64,000 nt of DNA from Arcuatula senhousia (taxonomy: Eukaryota; Mollusca; Bivalvia; Mytilida; Mytilidae), in the NCBI GenBank assembly GCA_963971305.1, contig OZ020306.1, positions 33,873,512 through 33,937,511 of the forward strand, written 5' to 3'. The first letter of the stretch is position 1, and each line of letters begins with the position of its first letter. Shown one piece after another: positions 38,601 through 53,600 of the stretch. The notes under the pieces were generated by a model. The model worked only from the letters and a program-made list of their open reading frames with translations. It did not search any database and had not been told where the DNA came from. The position numbers and the translations under genes are program-made.

Positions 38601-41600
38601 ATATCAGCTCATATGCTGTTCTACTTATGCGTAAGTTGTTTAATAGATATTGTAATCTAAGATCATCTATATTTCTTCTATGAATCATATAACAAGATGT
38701 CATAGCAAAATGATACATATTTTAAAATTATTTCTAGGGACACTAAGCAACAATCAATCATTAATTATTTCTATATTGAAGTAGGTGGAATACTAAAAGG
38801 GCAAAAATTCTAAAATCTTAACAAGAAATTTACATTATCTAACATTGTTTAATGTTTATTCTATTAATTTCACATTTTCATACCTAGTCAAATAGTACAG
38901 TGAACAGTTTTCTGGTAAAGATTATTTTAATCACAATGAAATCAACAATTTGAAAGAAACACCTGTGTAAAATTCCTAGGTTTTCAGTTGATAATTTGAA
39001 ATCATTCATTATACATGTAAGTAACAGAATACTTATGTTTTTCTTGACAGAGGCCAAATCTTGTGCAGATGGACTATTCCAGGAGGTATTAGGTAGAAAA
39101 GATAAGGCTGACTCCACTAGAAATGCCTTGAGTGTTTTACAGAGGTTCAAATTCTTATTCTACTTACCACTTAATTTACAGAGAAATATAGAAAAGGTAG
39201 GAGAAGTGCATAACATCATTCTATGTAATACATAGTATGTATGAGACTTAAGAATTTTATTTACAATATAGTGGGACATAGAAAAAAATTCTTCAGAGGT
39301 TTAGGTCTCATTGAAATCTCATTTGGGAATAATTGTCAAAATTTGACTATTTCAAATTGATGTAGCAGACTAAAATGCACACGAACATATTGTTTTCTTT
39401 ATATCAAATATGGTTTTCCCAGGATCTTAGCATTTCAAGAATGTAAGTTTGGGAAAAAGAACTTGATTAAGGAAAATTTTGACCCTTCAGAAGAATACAT
39501 GTATATCATTAAGTGATGTTTTTCCTCTGATGTTTTCTATCTTTTATATACATTTTTAGAACTATGGTAATTTATAAAGGTATGAACTAACTTGTCTCAA
39601 GAACCGATGCTAGTCCTTCGGAAGGGACGAAAAAAGGTTGTCCCGTGTATGGGAGAGCAATACCCCATGCACGTTAAAAACCCCTTTGTAGAGTTCGATA
39701 AGAGTAGGCTCAATGGGGGCCGCTACAAAGGCCACACTCGCAATCTGCTAGCTGGAGAGGGATTAATATAAGCATTAAGCTTGTTTCCCAATCCAGGGTA
39801 AATAAATATGTTTAAAGTTTAAAGTAACTAACTTGTATCTTTTTTTTCAGGGAGATTATAACATGGTTATAAATGACTATGTCAGAGCCAGGTCATTGTT
39901 TGCTGACACTCAAGTTCAATTGTTTAAAAAAGGTATACAATGCACTGTAAACCAATTTATTTTGGCGACTACAATATTTCGCGTTTATTAAAGTGTCTTT
40001 TGGCTATTTCGCGAATATTTATTTTTGTGTTTTGTCGTAAAAACAATTAAATTACTAAAAAAATGAGTTTATTCACGAATTTCTGTTACTCGCAAAATCG
40101 CTAATATAAATTGCTCGCGAAAATAAGTTGGTTTACAGTATAAAGAATTTCTAGATATTAGATACAGTATACAAATGAAGATTTAGTTCCAATGAGAAAT
40201 TTGGTCAGTATATGGTAAAGCAATGAAAAAGAAAATGCAGACACTTAAAAGATGTTCGCATTCAATCAAAAAAGCTCCTATTCTTCTTGTTCTCTCCATC
40301 TATTTTCCAAGATATCTTTCATCTGGTAATCTTACATTTTGTTCAAAAACTAGTATTCAAATATAAATACATCAGTGATTCCGAAGTATTTTTTCTCTTT
40401 TACTGGACATGTCCTGTAATCAGTACATGGCAATGGAAAAATTCAAAATATTTTACTGGACCAAGCAAATTTTTACCAGATTTGTCGGGTGTCCGTCGTT
40501 CCTTCGGAATGACAGATATTTTAAAGTGCAGTTCTCTGAAAGAATCAGGCAAAATTTAGAAACTTTGAATCATGATTTTAAAAACACACAGTTTTGACAA
40601 TAAATTGTCATTCAAAATAGCCTTCTAATGAAGAAACAAATATTAGTTGTTGTCTTGAGTGTCAGAGGATGGAGAAAAAATTCTGTTAAAATGATAGGAA
40701 TTTAGTGTGACTTGACAGAGTTATCTCCCTTAGATTCAAGTTTTGTATGCATTTCAACCAAAATATATCTCAAATTACTGACTTTTAAGAAAAGTGCCAG
40801 TGCATTTTTTTTTTACTTGTTAAGCATTTTGAACAGTATTTTGAAGTCAAACTCGTGTGTTTTTTTAATCATGATTCACCCATTGCCTGATTCTTACAAA
40901 GAAGGGCACTTAACAACAAAAGTATTGAACAGGCCGAGGAATATATCCAAAAAAAGCAGTCACAAACAAGATTGATTTTCATGTGTAATGTATTATGGTT
41001 TGCCATGATATTTTAGTATGTTTTCATAACTTTTATGATATTTGTGTATTATGAATATATGATGTGCATGTCAACCATGTTTTCAAAGCACATTTCTAAA
41101 AGTTAAACATGTTTCTGTATTAGTTTGATTATTTAAAAAAGTTTATTTTCTTTTACAGTATACAAACAAGTAGAAGGACAAATAAATGACTTCAGAGATA
41201 TGTTAAAACAAAAACTGATGGAGCTACCAAACTCTAGGGAAAACCAGAAGAAACTCATCAAGTATGTCAAAGATTCACCATGCCATAGCATTTTGAATAG
41301 AATACCAAAACTATATAGTAAAAATAAATGAAGCAAATAAAAAAAAATTGTAAAATAATGTTAGACTTATTAAAGATTTGCACCACCCAATTAATTGAAG
41401 AATGGAAATTGACATATTCAACTTAAATCTTTTTCTGCAGAGCAATGAAAGTTTAATTATTGATTGGTCTTAATTAAAATCTTCTTAAAACAAAAAAACT
41501 AGAGTTTAATGAAAGCATAAGTCCATCTCAAGTCTGACTAAACTTTTCTTCTATCATATTTCATGAAAAATTAATCATTTATTGTAAATTAAAAAAAAAA

Positions 41601-44600
41601 ACTTACCTCACTAAACACATTTTCAGATGAAAGAAACATGATTAATTTATATTTTTACCTGTTTTTACTAGATATTTGATGAGTTTGGAGTGCAGTGGAG
41701 ATCCTGCTTGGGAATGTTTGGTTAATCAACAGAAATGGCTCACCACCATACTGCTGAGATGTAAAGAAACACACTTTGAGGAAGGTTGGTACAAATTAAC
41801 ATTTGAATATGTTAAACTTCATCAACATGTATATCAATGTTCAAAATGTTAGACAAATTTGCATGAGACTCAAAACAGGGCGCCAAACAAACTATTCAAC
41901 TGTTACCCACGAAATTCATGGTATTCACAAAATAATATTTAAAACAATGTTTTTTCAGTTGTTACAATAGAACTTAATGTGTTAAGAGCTTATGATGAAG
42001 AAAAATGTTAATGAATAAAATTGACTACAGAGTGATTGAATCAAATGAATGGCACAAACTCTTTGGAATTTGATCACTAAGCTACAATAGATACAAAGAA
42101 GTTACACCTGACAGATTTTTTATTACTTACTGATCTATAATGACCTATATTTAAACATAGAAATTTATTATTTTTTCCAATACAGACCACGCCCACAAAA
42201 AAAAGAAACCCTGACGACAAGCTGTGTGTAAATTTCCAATATACACCGGGTCGACCTCACAATTACTTAACCATCAAAGATGGAAGACATATTGTCTTGC
42301 ACTGAAGGTCTAAGAAAAACACAAAAATGGCATATTAGAATAGAAATAATCAATGGTCGCCCACAATGTTTTGGAGATTTAAGTAAAGCAGAATAAACAA
42401 AGCATGTTGAACAATTGGCATATTGATTGTTGTTTGATTATGTCCTGTTGGGGATATTTCAGCCATAATTGGGACATTAAAAGTAGTCAATATAAATAAT
42501 CATTTTGAAAGTTGCAGAAGTTGCTTTTGTGACAATATCCATTTTGAGACTCTTTGGAGCCCAATTATTAATTGCTACAGATGCATGGTCTCTTTATAAC
42601 TTGCACATGTACATGTATGTTTTAATTACTTTTTTCCAGAGAAAGAAAGCCCACAGAACAATGAAGTATTTGGTACCCCACAAAGATCATCTGTTTTGAT
42701 TAGAGGTACATGTATATATTACTAAGTTTACAATTTATAGTCTTTCAGCATTTTAGAAAATGAGTTTCTTCTGTATAAAATGTATTAAGGATTTTAAAAC
42801 ATCTTTACATATCATACATGTGACAGATCTGTCCTTAAAAAGCTTGAGATTTTGGTTATTTTAACTGGAGTTTGGACAAAAAAGTACCAGATTTTTAAAG
42901 CTTGTTTTTTTCTTGCATTTCAATGGTAGTTGAGGGCACTAGCGTGTTTTAAAAAATTCATGGCTTCATTGATAGATCTATAACTGTTTATGCAATCATC
43001 TGGTCAATTACTGTAATAAACCTTCAATCAATGCATTTACCTATTAAATTAATGTCTGATTAATTGGCAAATACTGGTATCTAGAAACACCTGAAATGTT
43101 TTATGAATGAACAATTAAAATGTTTATCAAAATCAAAATTTTGTAAAGTCTTGAAAAAGTAAGAGATTACAAAAAAAGTCAGGAGAATGGGAGATGGATA
43201 AAAAAGTCAGGAGATTTTGACTCCCCACGGGAGAATAACATGAATGACATGGATTTTTAAAAATTTTTCATGTGTATAGATTTTGTGTAAAACGATTTGA
43301 AAAAAAAAACACACATCATACTTCTCTTGGAAAGTCGAAATGAATTGTTTAAATTGCATAGTATTTACAAAATAAGTATGCTATACTTCTTAGTCTAATA
43401 ATGCTTCAAATGTTCTTTTTTTCAGCAAAACCAGGAGATTCAAGTAGTTTGAAGTTAGACCATGGTTGTAAGTCATAAATATTGTATAGTAAATTCACTC
43501 TGTTGATGTAATGAAGGACTAAAATGATGGATTACAATTGTAAAGAAATTTTTTAATCAAATTTAAGGGGATACAAAATGCATTATAAAAGTCCTGTCCT
43601 GTCAAGTTGCAGGTTATACATTTGCATAATTTCTTGTCAGTTCATCAAACCACTCAAAACTCAATTACCAAGAAAGTATTTTTCATGGGTAGGGCAAACC
43701 ACTAAATTTGAATCCAGACAAAAATATCAGTAACATTACTTTTAAACCTTTTCAATGTAGAATTTACAGGTCTTTTTAATGTTGTACTTTCTTATCTTTG
43801 ATGTGTTATTTATTAATTTTTAGCTAAGTTCAAGACTCCACAGAGAATCATGTACATAGAAGAATTATGTGAGATCTTGACCTATAATTTACCAGACTTA
43901 TGGAAACTGGGTCAGTCTTACTTCACTGGGGCATTGACTGTTAAAGAGGTTAGTATTTTGTTTTAAGCTCGTATATAATACACACTCCCATGATGCCTCA
44001 TGTCCAACAGAGAATAAAAACAGAATAAGCAATTAAATGTGAGGATCTCAATACCTGCAATGTGTTTTCAAATCAAAATTACAGAATAAGCTCAAGATGA
44101 TCTTTTTATTTGTTTAGCATACTGATATTAAAAAATGCAGGATTTAATATCCAATTGTTATTTGATAGTAAAATAGGAGGAGTAACAGATGTGAATCCTC
44201 TTAAACACCAGTGAAAGTTATATGAAAATTGATTAAGTTATTTAGGAGAAGTTCAGGTTAAATGAAAAGTGTGTGTATAGTGTTCCACGGAAGACTCTTC
44301 TATTTACTTCATTATTTATCATTAATTTAGTTTACTTCCATTGCATGTATGGGCATACAGAATGGTTATCTATACATGTTCTGTAGTTAAATGATTACTA
44401 CATTCAAACCTTCTTCTCTGATTTCAGCAAACAGGAGAAAAGGCATTTAAAGCAGATGGAACAAAACACAGCCAATTTAAGGTAAACCTCTACTGTCTGA
44501 CTTTAAAAGAGTTTTTAAAAAGCTAATGTAATTTGTTCTTGTTTATATGTCTATTGATGAAAGTGTTACTAGAATAATGCCAAAAAATTGTTCTAGACTC

Positions 44601-47600
44601 AAAGCTATTTTTAAGTTGATCAGTGGTTTTAATTTAATTTCAGTATGAGGATCCATTTTGTGATTGCATGAAGGAATTTTTAGTAAATATGTTAGCTTTA
44701 AAGCACATTTTTAAAAGGTTACACTTCCTAACCCTGCAATTAAACCAAGCATTTCTACAAGCTACAAAAAATCTTTCCCGCCAGATTACCCTGATAAAGA
44801 ACAACCCGTTATTGTACAAAATGTAAATAGAGTGGTCTTTCTTAATTGCTTGAGAATCCATGAAAAAATTCCTTCTTACTAAGTGCTTGATTACACAATT
44901 TAAAGTGAAAACATATTTTAGTGTTTCTTTTTTTTTTGGTTTCATGTTAAATATTGATCTGTATATTAATTTTTTAAGAGATGCATTACAAGTATTAAGC
45001 AAAAACTTTTTTGAAAAGATGTATTTATAGGTAAACCATTATGACTTTTTCTCTGTTTTCCTGATTTTCACATTGCTTATATTCCTACAAGATCTTACCT
45101 ATTCCGAGGGATTCCTTTTACAAAGCATTACAAATACTATACATGAACATGTTTGATGGATTATCATCAGCTTCTTTTCATTCTATTGCACAATGATGTC
45201 ATGTAATAGAATTATACTTCTTCTGAAAATCTACTGTTTCAAAGATTTGTTGATATTTTATATGCCCTGGCTTCAAACGTAGATAGGGATATAGAGAAGC
45301 TATTTTGGTACATTTATCCATCAGTTCCTAATCAGTTTACTTAGATATAAGTTGCCTTTCCTTGAATATAGAGTCATCCTCTGTGTCTGTATGACACCAT
45401 TGTTTGATCAATTTTATTTTTGAATAGAAGCAGTTTCAACAAAGATGACAAAACTAAAGTATTATTTACATTCTGACAAAATTTTCTTTGATATTCTTTA
45501 CAGCAAATGATAACTGACATAATTAGACTGTTCAGTAACCTAGTCAGAGCTGCATTCCTACCACAAACCCTGCCAGACAAACTATCAGCAGACGACATAG
45601 CCAAATATGGTCAATGGAAAGAATGTAAAGAAATCCCAGTGTCTTGGCTGCCATCTTGTGTTAGATATATCAGGTGATTGTCCAATCAATCCCCTTCTAA
45701 GAACTCTTTGTACCAAGGCTTTTAATATGTAACTTTATTATCTTTGAAAAAAGTATTCAAATGTTTAGCACATTTTTGGCCAGATTTCACTGAGTGAAAA
45801 ATGCGGGTTAGAAAATGGTTAATGTTGGGCGGGTGGGCGGGCAGGGAAGAAATTTTCATAACAGTTTTCTCAGCAACTACATATCACAGCCACTTGATAT
45901 TTGGTATACAGCATCAGGATGGGGTCCCCTAATGTGGGATTTGATTTCAGCTCTGTCACTCACTTACTTCCTGTTAAACAAAATCAAGCCATTTTTGACT
46001 TTGACTGATTTTATAAACTTACATTTCAATCATTATAATGCAAGCAAACTTTTCAGTAAAGATTTTACTCTTTATATTACACACTGTCTTAAAGATATTT
46101 TGCAAATATTAAATGAAAACAATAGCAGTAATGTAACTATTGGAAACACCATAATCAATTGAAGTTTCACAGACTAAGAAAAACTCCATAATGTTTTCTA
46201 GGAACTGTGTAGGATCTTTATCATTGTTAGACCTACCAGGGGATTCCCCAACCATTATTTCTGACTTAGCATTAGATATGAGGACCAACTGTATGTTTAC
46301 TCTTCTTAAACAAGCCATATCAGGTAAATATGATATATAAACTTTGAAAAGGACATTATGTAAGGAATTATAATATGTGCTCTTTTATTATTTCCCTTTT
46401 CAGTTGTACATGTATGTTATCTGAGAAAGTTTTATCTTGTTATCAATTTTCTGGGGGTTTTTCAATGTCCTGAGAACATACAAATAAAGATTAAATTCCT
46501 TAAACAAAATGTCAAAAAAAACAGACTTAATAAATGAAAATTGCATTGGTCCTGACTTGATTGAGGAACTTAAAAAACAGAATTGTGACATTGAATCGAA
46601 CCCTTCCAATTTTGTTATCAATGTTAAATGTGACCAGAGAAATCAGCTTTGAAACACAAAAGGAAGCCGTTTTAATATGAATCTTTACATATACATGTAT
46701 CTGTAGGATTTATACAAGATAGAAAGTAATGTTGCTGTTAAATACTCATTAAGGTTTTTCTGTCAAAATTAGTAAGAGATTGTAAAAGTAGTTGGCAAAA
46801 TTCAAAATCATAAAAGTGTGTCAAAATAATTTATTTGCAGATATTCAACAGCTACACACCAAAGAGACATGGATAGTGGAAACTGATGATGAATCTGGTG
46901 GAACAACACAACTGGTAATAAATATTTTAACTTATAATTCTTTGACCAAAACACAATCACCAAGAATGTTGACCCCAATTCTATGACTTAAGTGTATTGG
47001 TGTTTCAGAAATATGATGACCAATGTTCAAGTAAGGGCATCTCAACTTAACAAATCTTCCAATCAGACAACTTGATTACTGTGAATTCATTTATTTTCGT
47101 GGGTACCAATTTTCGTGGTTTGATGAAAAAGGACCATTCCTGGATACTTAAATTTGTGGTTCTAAAGTCTTCAGCATACTGATCAATGTTAAATTTTCTT
47201 TTCCTTGGGTATCAAATTTCATGGGTAAAGGCCACCCAGAAAAACCACGAAAATTGATATCCCACGAATAATAATGAAACCACAGTATAAGAACTTCACA
47301 AATAAAACCACAGTTTAAACATAACAATCACAATGCAATATTTTCAAAGGAAAAACAACATCACAACAAAACTAACAATGCCAATATGACAAGTCTCTTG
47401 ATGAACAATGTTTGATTATGGAAGAAATAAGTACTTACATTTGTTCTTGGAAAACTGGTGTTGATCTCCCATTGCCTGTAAATAACCTATATAGCGTTGC
47501 ACGGGCGTAAAACACCAACTCACTCACTCACTCACTCACCCATTCATAATAGAATTTACCTACTCCTTGTTTTTAGCGTATATAAATACATCTATTCCTT

Positions 47601-50600
47601 TCATTGCCCCATTTGTCGTTCTCTTTTTTTAGCCAGCATTGTTTGAAAACATAGTGAATGAAACTATACAGCATTTACATGAAGTAGTAGTACAGAACAA
47701 AGTTGGTGAATCTGAGGTAGGTTAAAGGAGGACAACTACATGTGTAGGGTTGTTACTTGCTTCAGATACTTGGTAAATGCTTATAAACACTGGGAGCATG
47801 TAGACCAGTTAACAAAAACAGAATAGAATAAGATGTGGAATAAATGCAACATAAAACAAGGCAACACAACATTCATAAACGAGGAGCAATTTTAAATCCA
47901 CATAAGACAACAGCCAGCCTTCATTATGATGTGTAGTCACTGCTTGCTATCTTTCATTTGGCCCCAGATCAAGAATACGATTCATAAGATTCAGAATTAG
48001 ACTAAAAATTATGATAAAGCAACCCCCTTCTGGACAGAGACCAATTGATATTGATGACAGCCCACACAAAAACTGGAACTCTTGAAATAATAATGAATTT
48101 CCGCTATTAAGTGCTTAATTTCTTTGAAAAATATCAAACTTTCCTTTCACCTGTTCTATGTTTCAGTTATTCAGCCAGAGAACAGTACAGATAGACTCCA
48201 CCCAGCTATGTACAGAGTTGTTACAGGCATTCGTTCCTTGTTTAGAATATCTAGCATTTACCCCAGCAGTCAAAGACCCACAGACATTTGACAGAAGGTA
48301 AGATGGTTTCACATGTTCAATTATTGAACAGATATTGAATTGATTTTAATACATGGGGGTTTAGGATGAAAGTTTTACAAGTAAGCCAATCCTAATTAAA
48401 TGATGACATATAATGGAAGATAATGAGATGTAGAATAAGCATATTTGACACAACCGACAGTAAAAATGGCAGTTAAAAAAACCTGCAATGGAAATTAGCC
48501 AGTAGTCTTCAATGTAACCAGACGTCACTGCACACAGTCTTGCAATTGCTACTAGATAAAAAAAATGTGTAACATTTTTTGGTAGGTTGCAAAAATTCAG
48601 TGTACAAGTTAGAACTTTATGATCTTTTTCCAACAAAAAGATTGGCTTGAGTTATTATCCTATATAATTACACCGATTAAAAAGGAAAGAAAACAATTGT
48701 CAGAACATTATAAAAAAAATCAAGTTATATTTGTCGTGACTTTTTTTTGTTTTCTATGCCTGTCTGGTAGTAAAACATCCTTAGCTGAAAAAAAAACTAC
48801 TAGAGTATTATTGAAATAATGGCTATTAATTTTAATTTGTTTATTTAAATTTTATTTGATTAGTAATAGTACAACATCAGAAACAAAGAAAAGGTTTTCA
48901 ACATCCAGTATAGACCTTGAAGAAAATGCTATAGACTTTGTAAGTACAATGCATAGTATACACTGAACAAATGATTCCTTGATTTGATTTTTTTGGCTGG
49001 ATGACTTATAAAATGGTGAATAACAGTGAGTATCAGGTGGCGTCAGTTTGTGGAAATATCAATAATATATGTTTTACATACACAAAGAATTTTCATCATG
49101 CCTGGGAGAGAAATTATCATGTGGGTTTTTTTAAAGAAGTTTTGTATGTATGAATTTTCAATTTAAATGGAAGTTCAAACATGTGTTTATTATCAAAATA
49201 TGTTTATACTTGCTGCTTGTGTCATAGATCTTTTTATGCATTTTGAACTTCTATACTATATATATGATATATCTTCAGGACAAGAGATTAATCATTATGT
49301 TAAGTAACTGTAGTCATACAACAGAGAGAGTCATACCTAGACTGGTGGAGAACCTGAATAAACATGGATATGTGGAAATGAACAAAGCATTACAGGTGAT
49401 TTCATGTTAATGGGAAGGGTTTTCTCAATAAACCATTATTTATTAAATAGAAAAAAATAGCCCTTACTATTTTAAGTTAATGTTTTATGATTTGACATTG
49501 GATTGTTTTAGTAAAATAAATCTTTCCAAATGAAACTTTATATTTTAAACATTTGTCAAACTGAAAATGTTTACAATTTTAAGAAAAGAAATTGAAAAAT
49601 AGCAAATAATGAATCTTTAAGTTCTTAAAACAATTTTTATTCCAGGCTGTGAGAAAGAGATATGAAGAGTTAGATGACAAACTGTTTGAAGCGTACATCG
49701 AGGAGAAATCCAATCCTATAGTAGGAGAAATAGAACAGAACATGTATAAAGGAAGGTTTGATTGGAAGAACTGTAGAAAACCTGTTGGTAAGAATAGGTT
49801 GTAAAGTTTCAAGCATTTATGATCAAATAAGTAAGAAAAAGGCTTTGCTCAAGGCAAAGGTGTACCAATTTGGCAATCAAATGTCACAATTCAGGCAAAG
49901 ACAATCCAGTAAAAAACAAGTAAATAACTTAAGCTTAACCACCAAAGTAAACTCAGGTTCTCTTGAACAGTAAGCAGTCACCCATTACTTTGCCAACGAT
50001 CAATTTAGTAAGAAAAAGTCATCCCTAAAAAAACTCATCATAAGATGATAACTAAAACGGAAGCAATGCCAGACCTGCAATAATCTGCACAAGCGTCAGC
50101 AGGTCACCTATTACTTTGCCAACAATCGACTAAGTAAGAAAAAGGCATGGCTAAAAAAACTCATCATAAGATGATAACTATAATTGAAGCAATGGCAGAC
50201 CTGCAATTAGCTACACAAACACCATGAAATACATCTAAGAATCCTTTATGCTATTGCAAAAAGAATGGTAAAGTAAAACATGTATTGGTTAAGGTTCATC
50301 AGGACAGTTTGAATTTTTTTGAAGAAAATCTTAGTATATGTACAGCTCAAACGGCATATTATCAGGTCAAATAAAGTATAGTAGGACCTAGTTATGGACA
50401 CACCTAGATATTGACACACCTTATAATATCCACACATTAATTTTGTTGAAGATAGCACAGTTTTGTCAGTACAGCTTTTTTTTTGCAAAAATATCCTTAT
50501 TGTACCTGTCAACTGACATGTGTGTGTGTGTGTGTTGGTGTTTAACGCCCTTTATCGATGCACCTGGGCCACAACTGACATGTAGGTGAATACTTTTGGT

Positions 50601-53600
50601 TAAATTAATTATATGTCCCATGATTTTTAGGCTAAGTGCAAGGGTTTTAGTGATAATAGCCTAAAATGGGCTTCGCTCAAAACAAGGAAAAAAGCAGAAC
50701 TTAAAGAATGGACTTAATCATAAAAATAATATGAGACAGGCAAAACCTGTTTGAGGGACGAAGCCTGTCCTGTATCTGCCATAACGTCATGTAGCCCTTG
50801 AAATCATTAATGCATGACCAACAATTTCTCTGGTGGATGGTTACAATAAACATGTAATTTCACCCTACCAATAACCATAAAAATACATATGGTTGTCCTT
50901 CCCAATATTCTCCTTCTCAATGTCGACACAGCCTTTTCTGGCAATTGTAAATATGTGTATTGGCCTTTCTGTACGTAGCAGCCTTTTATCTAAAACTGTG
51001 TTCTGGAATCACAACGGTCTACAATGTTTTATGTAACGAATAGAACACACGATGTCTAGAAAGGGTAATAAATTTTGAGTATCCCTTCGATGTCGTGTCG
51101 TCGTCTGCTTTGTAAACAATGCTCCACCATTTTGATTGTCATGTGATCATGTGCGCGTTCTTGAATAGTATCGATCATCCAAATGTTTTTATTTACAAGA
51201 AAGGAAAAAAAATGAAAACGTATAGTACAACGATTTTACTGTTCATGCTTGAAATATTTTTAAAGCAATTAAAAAAAAAATATGGACTCTTTATATACTT
51301 CGAACAAAAAAGTGAAATGAAATTTTGATGCCCATAAGTATAGAGACCATGTGACTTCTGCGAAGTTACATGACACTGTAAAAAATACTCTTAAGGGTAT
51401 CTGGGAATCATTACTGTTAAAGGGACTTCGTCCCTTATTAATAAACATAGAAGTTATGAATACATTTGCATGTCACAGAACAAAGTTATGTAAGGTACAA
51501 AGAAAATTTCAGAAATACTGAAAAGAATTGATATTTCTTAATTAACAAAAAAGAAAGAAAATCTTTTTGTGTTTTCTCATTTTTTTTTAGTTTTAAGCTA
51601 CATGTACATTTATATGCTGAAGTTTACTTTTATTATTAATCCAATGATATTCTATTTATTAGGAGTAAGAAATTACCTAAAGGATATAATTATGAAGATG
51701 ACAGAAGTCCATGCTGAAGTTTTTGCCGTATCTCCCACCTTTGTTACCAGGGTAACACAGAAAGTTGCTGAGGCTGTATCAGAGGAAATCACAAGGGTTA
51801 TAGAATGTGTGACAGAGTTTAATGAGTATGGAAGACTGCAGGTAATTGTTCAATATGACCAATATATTTCATGACACAAATGGACAACAGAAAATCTTGT
51901 GGATAAAGCCATGGTCTGTTGTAATGAAGGTACAAAAATAACGAACTGTTATATATTTTCCGAGAAGAAAAGACAAAAAAGGCAAGACACAATAAAGAAA
52001 TTGAAGGTCCTGCATTGGTATAGTCATTTCAAAATTTGGGTTAAACCAGGCCCGGGGGCCACAAAACTTTAGAAATACTTAAGTCTGAGAATATTCTTAT
52101 TTTCCATGGCGACTCCAATCAAAACATTCTAATTTAATGACATCACAATGAGTTGAGACTCACAGACTTTAGTAATTTTTCATGTTTTGTGGCGCCCAGG
52201 CCAGGTTCTAGGCCATTATTAAATATATACTATTTTCTCATCCCATCACGCCCTGATTTTTTTAGCCCCCTCAACAAATTTTTTTTGATTTTTTGGGAAA
52301 TTTTGTTCAAGTTTGGCTAATTTGCTTTAGAATGGCAGAATATTTTATCAAAATTGATAAAGAATTAAAAAATAAAATTCACCCGCCAGCCCCATATTTT
52401 CAAGAAACTTGGATGAGAATCTAGGAATTATTTTATCTTGGCCTTATGGCCCCTAACCGCCCTCTTCAAAAATGAGTGAAAAGTGAAAAATCTAGGTTAT
52501 GAAATGGTGAACGATGGGCGGCATGTGGGGAAGATATTTTCATAACAGTTTTCTCAGCAACTACTAATCACAGCCACTTGATATTTTGTATACAGCATCA
52601 GGGTGGGCAGGTGGGGTCCCATAACGCAGGATTTGATTTCAGGTCTGTTGCTTACCTACTTCCTGTTTAACCAAATCCAGCCATTTTTGACTTTGACAGA
52701 TTTTGTTAAAAACATTGTAATGAAGGCTCATCAGAGATGTTGTAGCTATTAAAAATATAACTTTTATATATTCTTTTAAAAACAATGTGAATCAATTTTG
52801 ACATTTTAGGTACTTTTCATTTGTCCATTTTAAAAAGAATTTTGTTTTTCTCTTTGTAGGCCAGAGTAGAACTATTGGCATTCCAAGAAACAGTTAAACT
52901 GTATCTTACACCTCATGCTAAGTATGTTGTATACTTATGTTCTACTGTGGATTCATTTATTTTCATGGGCACCAATTTTCGTGGTTTGATGAAAAGTATT
53001 AGTTAGTGGATTCTTAAATTTGTCATTTGAAGGCTGCGGCAGGCAGCTCAATGTTTAATTTTCTTTTCCTGGCGTATCAAATTAAGCGGGTTAATGCCAC
53101 CCATGAAAACCAGGAAAATTGATACCCCACGATAGATAATGAATCCACAGTATATTGTATAATTTAGCTAACCATTTTAATTTATTATAATGATAGATTA
53201 AGGTGGCTCGATGCTTTTCTACTGAGCATCTTTTTGCACATGTTGGTGTTTTGTATAAAATTGATAAATTAACTGGATATTGCAAACAAATACTATATAT
53301 TATAATATATTTTAACAAATTACAGGCAATTGTAATACAAAAAAGGTCTTTTTAATCATTTTTAGAATTTCCCGTACTAAATCAAAGGGAGATAATTTGT
53401 ATAGAATATATAGGAAAATTTTCAATTTTCATGAATATCTTGAAAAAATGAATGGTGACCCTATGTTTTTTTCATAAAATTTCGAAGAGCTTTAGAAAAG
53501 GGACTTTTCTTCAGATTTTGAGCTGATTCTATAGTAGGAATTCTTCTTTAGGTGCCTCTATAGCTTTTCTCCCTACATATTTTATATGAAATATTGAAAT